This document shows positions 56,889 to 64,000 of a DNA stretch of 64,000 bases, in pieces. The position numbers and the translations under genes are program-made. A model generated the notes under the pieces. The model made no database searches, was not told the DNA's origin, and worked only from the letters and a program-made list of their open reading frames with translations. The stretch spans positions 30,959,431 through 31,023,430 of the forward strand of contig OY744519.1 of assembly GCA_963556195.1 (NCBI GenBank), given 5' to 3'. The first letter of the stretch is position 1. The number at the start of each line of letters is the position of its first letter. Source of the DNA: Sepiola atlantica (taxonomy: Eukaryota; Mollusca; Cephalopoda; Sepiida; Sepiolidae).

Positions 56889-57240
56889 TGTGAGTATTTA
56901 TTTACTCCTCTCCAGGAGTTAGGCACAAGGCCAGTTTTTATCTTACTCCCACAAGTAAGATGTGACCCAAGGTCGGGTTGGGAAAGTGGGGTTTAAAAAT
57001 TGCCTGGGCAGCCCCGTCGGCATTCCCCGGTAGGGGCGCCTCAGGCAGTAAGCAATAAACTTACTCCCCCCCTAAAGAGGGGAGGCGAAGCCTGGGAGGG
57101 TGGACCTCCTAGAACTGCACAGGACAGACCCATAGACCGGCGTAAATCAAGCCCCGAAGGTCAAGACAATACCAGTCTATGGGGTGCAGTATCCATCGGA
57201 ACAGATACTACACTTTGATCTTAGCCAAAAGGCCAAGAAG
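56889..57240 (-). mobile_element. Full-length U2 snRNA-headed SINE (17.4 kb family)
   Basis: The minus strand starts cttcttggccttttggctaa, then gatcaaagtgtagtatctgt, then the same body as 17373-17752 through ctcctggagaggagtaaata. High similarity to the 17.4 kb copy indicates recent activity of this family. A convincing TSD was not identified. Confidence 0.85.
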
Positions 57241-57600
57241 AGCCCAATTAGATAATCCCAAAAAGTTTTGAAAAAAAGCTGAAATCAAGATGAATTTCCC
57301 AACCTGGATGTCTCTCCCCCCCCCCCCCCTCATATGTGTGTGTGGAGGGCAGTGCAAAAACATTTTTCCAAAACAACTCCAATCAGTTTAAACTAAAAAA
57401 AAAAATTAAGAGAAAGACACCAAGTGCATATGTGGGGGAAGGAGGAGGGTGTCATTCTTTGATGAAACAAGTCATCTAACTCCCCTACTCCCTCCATGAT
57501 TAGTTTGGAATCTTAGACTTAATGGCAAAATTAACATTTTTACAGAGAACTATCATAATAGAGAAAAGGAAGAAAAGATAAGAGTGAGAAAGAGAGAAAA
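57240..57600. other. Interval with no gene; relative of 45470-45740
   Basis: ctgaaatcaagatgaatttc, ccaacctggatgtctc and gtcattctttgatgaaacaa recur at 45500-45690 (same order), so it is a dispersed repeat. Confidence 0.6.
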
Positions 57601-57646
57601 ACAGGAAAAGAGAGAGAAATATATATATATATATATATATATATAT

Positions 57647-57824
57647 GGGAAATGAAAAAGGAAAACAACCAAGAGATATTTTTTTATATATATTCATCAA
57701 CGTTTCGTCTTTATTGTAAGACTTCCTCATGATGATCTTACAATAAAGACGAAACGTTGATGAATATATAAAAAAAATATCTCTTGGTTTTTTTTTCCTT
57801 TTTCATTTCCCGTTACGTCAGATT
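57647..57824. repeat. Long near-perfect palindrome between two (TA)n tracts
   Basis: The left arm gggaaatgaaaaaggaaaac, then ccaagagatatttttttata, then caacgtttcgtctttattgt pairs with 57737-57824. The loop is about 14 bases (cttcctcatgatga). Arms are about 80 bp. (TA)n at 57619-57646 and 57844-57872 extend the symmetry. Confidence 0.9.
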
Positions 57825-57841
57825 ACTCTCATCCTTCCTTT

Positions 57842-57879
<38 letters not shown>

Positions 57880-58045
57880 TTTGTTATTGTTTATTTATCT
57901 ATGGACGTATACGTTTCGTCTCTTTTCAATCAAGACTCATGTATGACTATTCACTACCGGTCGCACGATTCGAAACCCTGGATTACAAGTATTTTTCAAC
58001 CCAAATCCAACGTCGTTAACCGATCGGCCGATTCTGAATAGCTTA
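57842..58045 (-). mobile_element. tRNA-derived SINE with (TA)n tail, minus copy
   Basis: Minus strand: atcggccgatcggttaacga, ccagggtttcgaatcgtgcg (B-box region), gagacgaaacgtatacgtcc and a (TA)n tail. Same arrangement as 21285-21490. Confidence 0.65.
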
Positions 58046-58182
58046 TAAACAATGATAATTTTAACACATTTAAAGCGGCGAGACATACATAAGGGAAGGA
58101 ATGATGCATATAAAGCAAGTGACGTCACGCTGTGTTAGTACTACCATTTACAGTGCTCTACTTTTTTAACGAGGAGCTTCAA

Positions 58183-58231
<49 letters not shown>

Positions 58232-58521
58232 GGGTGAAATTCAGCAAAATAGTAGCGAAAAAATAAGGCTCTAGCGATTTGACAAAAATCCTCTTCTTTT
58301 TTATTTAAAAACAAAAAGCGGAATTCTGCTAAAAAGTGGAAAACTTTCATCCCTGCGGTATCCATTAGATGAACCCTACATTCGTTCAAACATATTCCGA
58401 TTCAATAAGTCTACAGTATAGCGATTAGACAAAAGGTAACAAGCAAGAATGAAACCATGAAAGACACACAAGAACAGATTAAATACAATTCAAAAGTCAA
58501 CGAAATGTGAATTGATAGGAA

Positions 58522-58725
58522 ATGGGGGAAAGAAAGAAAGCGGAATTGAAACAAAGATGGCCGAATAATGGAGTAAATAAAAACGGAGAAGCCGTGAAAG
58601 AATGGATAGCGGCCATTCTTTGTTTCGCCCTAATTGTTATTCAGATGAGCTTATTTATCGGCACGTTCCTCGTGTGGAAAGCATTTACAGAGAAAAGTAA
58701 GAAACGCCATTTTCGTTTGATTTGA
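58522..58725 (+). CDS. Small ORF, possible single-pass membrane protein, status unknown
   Basis: 67 codons, ATG to TGA. Residues about 27-55 (EWIAAILCFALIVIQMSLFI...) form one strong transmembrane helix, with a Lys/Arg-rich N-terminus and a KSKKRH end. Composition is less AT-biased than the surroundings. A gtaaga sequence follows FTEK, so it could also be an exon ending there. Not recognised; it lies antisense in the presumed WAPL gene. It could equally be chance or repeat-derived. Confidence 0.25.
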   Translation: MGERKKAELKQRWPNNGVNKNGEAVKEWIAAILCFALIVIQMSLFIGTFLVWKAFTEKSKKRHFRLI

Positions 58726-58759
58726 AAATTCATCACGTTATTTGGGATTAATTCAATGG

Positions 58760-59300
58760 AGGGTCGGGTCGGGTCGGGGCAGGGGATATTAGAGAACACA
58801 AACATTGCGGCAAAACGATATGAAGATATTTAATGGAGGAGTAATATATATAACTCCTATGGAAAGAAAGGTTAGAGAATCTACATAAAATGTAAAAGTG
58901 TATTCTTATGTGAAATTTACCGGGGAAGACAATGGAAGTGTTCCCAAATCTCTAAGTGCATCACTAAGGGGCTATGAGGGCATAATCCTCTTAAAACTTC
59001 AAATGGATCGTATTTTCTGTGTCCCAGGTGACCAATGGAGATAGAACACCCTTAAAACTTTGAAGTATATGCGTATATCCGATTTCAATGAAATTTAAAC
59101 CAAATGTATAAGACACTAATTCATAGAGCTTTCCTACATTTCAGCTTCTTTCGACTACATTAGGGGGCGTAACAAAAAGGGGGGGGGATAAAATCAAAGA
59201 AAGCAATATGGTGTTATGAGCTTAGTGAAAAGTTTATTTGTCACTATATATTTAGAAATTTAAAAAGAATCGGAATCGGGAATTTAGAACCGAATCGGTA
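58760..59300. other. Interval with no gene; weak relative of the GACGGGT repeats
   Basis: Segments such as ccgatttcaatgaaatttaa and ttcatagagctttcctacat are only loosely like other repeats in the window. No coding segment. Confidence 0.35.
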
Positions 59301-59989
59301 AAAATTTGGTTTGGTTGTTTTGTTTTACGACATATAAACCCTTTTCGGGTTATTTAATGCCAAATCCGGTCATTCTAGTTCAAGTTCTTTATAAGTATCT
59401 ATTTCATGGTGGTTAAGTAAAAGAGGGGATGGAGGGAGGGGGAGGGAAGAGAGAGAAATTGTTGTTTTTTGTTTTGGATGATTGAGTTTTGCAAAGAAAA
59501 GAAACAAAACAATAAAACATCAATGTTTGGTGCATTTTGAGTCAGGCAGTCAATAACTTCAGACAGCTTGATCTGGTAGCGCCAGTAGATTCTATTTGAC
59601 CCATAGATGGGGCCCCTACAGGTACTACCACTCCGGGCCAGAGTGGACCTGGGAGCAATGGCACCTAAAGGGCAACTCCACATTCCCCACAGCTCCCAAG
59701 TGGAGGCCTCACTACTGGATGTCTTTTAAGGTCATACCCAGGACCAGGTAAAAAGTTTGGAATCGTCCCATCACTAGTTTATATAAACAATGTCAACAAT
59801 GTTTTGTGTTTATATATATATATATATGTGTATATACTTACACTTGTACATATATCTATCTCACTCTGGTGTTGACGGGAAATCTGAACAGCTACTCAGA
59901 GGTGTATATATCAGGCTATGGTGTTGACGATGATCCTTCTCATTGGTTGTGAAACATGACCAATGAGGGCAGTTGATTTGCATAGGCGC

Positions 59990-60345
59990 AATGTCTTTGA
60001 CAACGATTGCCTTCTACACTGCCGTCATGTGAGTTGAGTACCAACTGGAGATCTCTGTTGACAACTGAATCTCCAACCCTTGCTGTTCGTCCTTCTCCAA
60101 CGCTGTCTAAGATTGTTCGGCCATGCAGCTCAGCATCCAGATTAAGAGATCATCCACAAGGTCCTTCTCTACCTGGTCGACGCAAACATGCTGGTGGACA
60201 GTTAAAGACCTGGGCGGCAAGAATCAAAGGCGACCAGGCAGCACTATAAGCCCACAAGTAATTGGTCTTCGACTATGGAATCACGATTGGTTAACAATAC
60301 CATGTGACTTAGATCAGGATCGGCGAAAATGGGCTGTGATGGAAG
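59990..60345 (+). pseudogene. LINE RT C-terminal tail fragment (third LINE family)
   Basis: GRRKHAGGQLKTWAARIKGD in one frame, then PQVIGLRLWNHDWLTIPCDL and DQDRRKWA in another. Together these resemble the C-terminal tail of a non-LTR RT (GG..KTW...IK.DL / W...W..i..DRR.W). One frameshift separates them near 60240. It runs directly into the next repeat. Confidence 0.75.
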
Positions 60346-60775
60346 CTTTTTGTGAAAATTTAGATATTCCAATTTGTGAGATTTTAACAATAGGTATGAA
60401 ACATCAATTAATAAATATTCCCCAAATTTCAGTTTCTTTGGGGTATTTTAAGTGGTTTTAGGGAAGATAATATGGGTACAACCTCAAATTTGAAAATTCA
60501 AATATTTCAGATTTGTACTGAATTTGATCTATTGTCATTAGATTCCCTGAATTTCAATTTCTTCTTAAAACCCCTTAATCTTAACCCTTAAATTTTAGAC
60601 ATTTTTTAGAATCAAAATAATGTAATGGATTTTAATCAAAATTAGAATAAAGATTCCAGACATAAGGTTTCATTATATCCTGATTTTAATCGTTTTAGGG
60701 GACATCAAAGTGGTGCAAAACTGTTCTGTTCGGGGAATTAATTTTACCTGTCTTAGGGATTCTATTAGTACCTCT
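60345..60775 (-). repeat. Dispersed repeat ('GACGGGT' family), copy 4, uninterrupted
   Basis: gaagctttttgtgaaaattt, aaacatcaattaataaatat, gaatttcaatttcttcttaa, gtggtgcaaaactgttctgt and gattctattagta. It supplies the empty-site sequence for the MITE at 20567. Confidence 0.85.
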
Positions 60776-60779
60776 CTCT

Positions 60780-60783
<4 letters not shown>

Positions 60784-60826
<43 letters not shown>

Positions 60827-60918
60827 GCACTCGCAAGATAAATCTGGAATCCTTTCTAAACTCATTAGACCCAGAAAAATGGTAACTACGGTTTTTAATA
60901 ACAATTGTCTAGTATATA

Positions 60919-60970
<52 letters not shown>
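60784..60970. repeat. Two (TA)n microsatellites
   Basis: 60784-60822 and 60929-60969, the second with a (TG)n segment. Confidence 0.95.
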
Positions 60971-60973
<3 letters not shown>

Positions 60974-60999
60974 GAAGACGTATAGATTAGTGTTCAAAC

Positions 61000-62000
61000 G
61001 GTTAATCAAATCAGGAATTAGAAAAAATTGGAATTGGTATCAGAAAAATTTAGCCTAATTTTCGATTTTAAAAAACGATTCTTTTGTTTTTTTTTAAACT
61101 TTACTTTCTATTTTTGGTACTAATGATAAAATGATAAATATTTATTGATTTTAAACTACGAGCAAAACTAAAATCTATAGATGATAATAATGTATTTATG
61201 TAAAAATGGCACAGGAAAATGAGAAATAAATCTTTAGTTGACTCATTATTTTCAATCAATTACGGAGAAAAACATTTAAAGAAAAATATAGTTAGAATTT
61301 AAGGTCCACTTTTGTAATGTAAGTGTATGTTACTTTTGTGAAAATATATACACACCCTACACAGGTTTTTACGGTAAATATTTAGAAAAATTTTAAAGGA
61401 ATCACAAATTTATAACAGAATTGGGAATTGTATCAGAATCAGGAAAGAGTATTGGAATCATCCCATCACTAATATAGATAATATATATTTCACCATTATG
61501 AAAAAGTGTAAAAAAAAAAATAGTATAAGGATAGTAAAATAAGCATGATTCCTTTTTACTACGTAAAGAATCTGCAACGAGAGATATTAGAAAGAATATT
61601 TTATATTAAAGTGCTTCAGGAAGAGTCAGTAAAGAAAAGAAATAGAAAAGGAGAAAGAAAAACAGATGAAACAAGAAAAGCCAACATATCATGGGGGGGG
61701 GGGTAATTGTAAAAATAAAACATGCAAACGAATTGCATTTCCAAATTTTATTAGAATTTTTTTTTTCTTTTCATTTTTGCTAGGGTGGGGGTTGTTTTAC
61801 AGTGTATGAAAATGTTATATCATCAGACCTTGGTATAAAAAAGAGTAAGTGAGAGGAGGTGGAAAACGATAAAAATGATGCAAGGGGAGGAGAGTAGGGA
61901 GAGGAGAGGAGAGGAAGGAAGGCTGAAAAACTCGAACCTATATTTATCAACAACTTCCCTTTATTGAACTAAAAAATAAAAATGCTGCATCATTTCATCA
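61000..62000. other. Interval with no gene recognised
   Basis: AT-rich. 61020-61060 and 61420-61470 share 'gaattgg.atcag' motifs with 59260-59300, so it is probably repeat-derived. G-rich run at 61692-61702. Confidence 0.5.
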
Positions 62001-62003
62001 ACA

Positions 62004-62060
62004 ATTTTTAAAATTATATTTCAGACATATAAAATATGTCTGAAATATAATTTTAAAAAT
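62004..62060. repeat. Perfect 26-bp-arm palindrome
   Basis: The arm at 62004-62029 and its exact reverse complement at 62035-62060 surround a taaaa loop. Confidence 0.95.
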
Positions 62061-62114
62061 CTATAGCTGAAATTTATTTTATGGAAGAATTTAAAAATTT
62101 TAAAAATTCAGTTG

Positions 62115-62159
62115 AATGTTGAATCATTTATTCGTTATACGAATAAATGATTCAACATT
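62115..62159. repeat. Perfect 21-bp-arm palindrome
   Basis: aatgttgaatcatttattcg plus t pairs exactly with 62139-62159, loop tat. Confidence 0.95.
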
Positions 62160-62324
62160 AATACAAAATATATCAAAGTATCAATTACGAAATTACCGTA
62201 ATTTCGGCAAATTACGACTATTTCAATTGTCAATTTGATTAAATTAAGGAGTTTTTCCATTGTTTTTTTAATCAAGTGATGTTAAATAAGTATTCAGATA
62301 AGTTATATTTATTATTACTAGCAA

Positions 62325-62765
62325 TAATATGCTCCAGACGTATATTTTTGCTCGTATATATAATATAAGTGTTCAGTTTGCTAATAAACAGCCGATTGTG
62401 AGCATTTCATGTTGATATACACTATACCCTAAAAAGAGGAGGTAATGCCTGGGAGGATATTCTCATGACAACATAACATATACTATACAGCCTACTCCCA
62501 AAAGGAGGAGGTAATGCCTGGGAGAATGGTATCATGATCACAGAACAAATACTATACCCCCCCCCCCCTAAAAAAAAAACGTATTGTCTGTAAGGATGGT
62601 CTCATAACAGAACAGATACTATACTATCCCCCAAAGGAGAAGGTAATATATAGGAAGAGGGTCCTCATGACAGCAGAACAGATACTACACTACCCCTTTG
62701 AATTGATCATTAAAAGATAGTACATTAATAGAAGTAATAGTATAGTTTCGGCTTCAGACAGACAG
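62325..62765 (-). repeat. Composite repeat with U2-derived tandem units, inverted copy
   Basis: From 62325: tactagcaataatatgctcc and gtatatttttgctcg, the end also seen at 7802. From about 62420, four units follow, each with aaaaggaggaggtaatgcct, tgggagaatggtatcatga and aacagatactacac-type ends, the inverse of the 14374 units. It then ends with aaagatagtacattaat and ggcttcagacagacagatac, the inverse of 14281-14360. Confidence 0.8.
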
Positions 62766-62852
62766 ATACCAAATCTCCATTAGTAATAGATATCAATGTC
62801 TCTCTCTCTCTTATAAACATATCAAGTTGACATTTCCCCCCCACATAAGATA

Positions 62853-62910
62853 ATTGAAGTTAAGCAATGTTGAGTCTAGTAAGTACAAAATGGGTGACTA
62901 TTTAAAAGAT
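62853..62910 (+). repeat. 5S rRNA-derived fragment
   Basis: gaagttaagcaatgttgagt, then ctagtaagtacaaaatgggtgac resembles 5S rRNA GAAGCTAAGC...GGTTAGTACT..ATGGG.GAC. Only about 55 bases. Confidence 0.6.
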
Positions 62911-63020
62911 GCAACACTCTCCAAATTCAAATTAATCTACAAAATCAATCGTCTACAAAAACAGGTCTAATTTCAGCATAAAATGACACAACGATGGTTG
63001 ACATGCCATACAACTAACAA

Positions 63021-63021
<1 letters not shown>

Positions 63022-63075
<54 letters not shown>
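63022..63075. repeat. (TA)n microsatellite
   Basis: About 27 uninterrupted TA units. A (GA)n run follows at 63157-63196. Confidence 0.97.
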
Positions 63076-63080
<5 letters not shown>

Positions 63081-63153
63081 TAAAAAAGTTGAACTAGTCC
63101 ATTATAAACAAAATGAAATAACACCACACTAGTAAAACTATTTAATCCATAGC

Positions 63154-63200
<47 letters not shown>

Positions 63201-63459
63201 TAGAAAGCGACTAATTTGGAATTATTTTGTCTTTTTATTTTTTTATAATATTTAACTGGCTTTGCAAACTCACTTTTTCCTGATTCAAACAATCTAACCA
63301 GAGTTGAATGAGTGACCCAAGGAGTCACATTCCCCCCCCCCCTTCATTCTCATATCCATATATATACCCTTCTCAATATAGACACATACTAGTTAACAAT
63401 ACTAAAATAATACCACGATATCAACGTCAAAAGATAAAAAATTCTTGAAGTCCTCTACA

Positions 63460-63940
63460 TAAAAATTAAACATCACACAATCAATAATGTGAATTACGAA
63501 ACTAGTCACAACATTTTAAAGTGTCTAGCATAGTAATTAACGTTACTAAATTCTTAGCCGTTAAGCAATCATACTTTTGAATCTTGCACATGCTTAGAAC
63601 GTAATCACTTTTGCATGTAACATCTCAATATTATAGACGCTCTTTTTAAAGTTGTAAATTACTAGTCGTTTTAAAAAATCAATAGTAAAGAAATATTTGT
63701 AAAGACACCAAGACTAACACCGTCTGATGATGATTTGACGAAATCAAAAGTACTCGTGAAAAGGAAAGTAAAATGGAACAAGAAACCCATCGAACTTGCA
63801 TACACCAATTTGACCGAAATACTAAATGGACTATTCAGAAAATTGAAAAAAATTAAAAAAAAGTCTTATCAAGCAAAAACATTCCATGTTATTTAATAAT
63901 GTTTGCCTAAATAAAAATATGCTGCCTAAATACACACACA
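63460..63940. repeat. Penelope-associated terminal repeat, copy 2
   Basis: 63470-63680 is the reverse complement of 47786-47975 (gtgaattacgaaactagtca, tagcatagtaattaacgtta, ttttaaagttgtaaattact). 63708-63940 matches 49160-49370 directly. The RT region is absent, so this looks like a solo terminal repeat with its flank. It ends in (TA)n to 63985. Confidence 0.75.
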
Positions 63941-63941
63941 C

Positions 63942-63987
<46 letters not shown>

Positions 63988-64000
63988 CAAAGCTGAAAGG

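Noticed and set aside
17373..57240. Functional U2 snRNA genes
   Set aside because: Only about the first 30-45 bases of U2 are present. The Sm site and the 3' stem-loops are missing, and the copies carry SINE bodies.
21266..63328. Short ORFs with runs of Tyr-Ile or Ile-His
   Set aside because: They are translations of (TA)n and (CA)n microsatellites.

Overview
This window is intronic, repeat-packed DNA from a large animal genome. It is not bacterial: no operons or dense ORFs are present, and the few coding blocks are short and bounded by GT/AG splice signals. Three consecutive exons on the minus strand encode part of the conserved C-terminal domain of WAPL, the cohesin-release factor. They lie at 55283-55516, 42124-42238 and 22481-22584. 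Their phases join perfectly (0/0, 0/1, 1/0) and the joined peptide runs collinear with animal WAPL as I remember it. The two introns between them are about 13.0 kb and 19.5 kb. The window therefore appears to sit inside one WAPL gene transcribed right to left. Giant introns, the repeat mix (Penelope-like, several LINE remnants, mariner, tRNA-, 5S- and U2-derived repeats) and the exon divergence from vertebrates suggest a lophotrochozoan, most likely a coleoid cephalopod such as an octopus. That assignment is inference.

Layout. 1-7.7 kb: (TA)n, then a roughly 7.3 kb element built of 30-bp minisatellite blocks and 155-180 bp spacer repeats, then (TA)n. 7.8-16 kb: AT-rich repeats, 5S-derived tandem copies, two U2-headed SINE copies, a 49-bp satellite, a U2-motif tandem repeat and a further SINE with 16-bp target-site duplications. 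16-22.4 kb: dispersed repeats, a LINE interrupted by a U2-headed SINE, a foldback element and a MITE nested in another repeat. 22.5 kb: WAPL exon. 22.7-26 kb: LINE pieces and a dead mariner. 26.8-41.8 kb: a short pyrimidine-rich tract, then about 14.5 kb of almost uninterrupted polypurine sequence. 42.1 kb: WAPL exon. 42.3-55.2 kb: SINE and LINE pieces, a 28-bp satellite, a Penelope-like element, foldback elements and a 26-bp purine satellite. 55.3 kb: WAPL exon. 55.6-64 kb: an inverted pair of U2-headed repeats around a 5S-derived sequence, a full U2-headed SINE, palindromes, one small possible membrane-protein ORF of unknown status, LINE and Penelope-like remnants and microsatellites.

The most unusual content is (i) the group of repeats whose heads derive from the 5' end of U2 snRNA, including a tandemly amplified form, (ii) the 14.5 kb polypurine tract that would be pyrimidine-only RNA in the WAPL pre-mRNA, and (iii) the 30-bp higher-order minisatellite whose codon-multiple period keeps both strands open without being a credible gene. 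All family names are from recognition of motifs; no database search was run.
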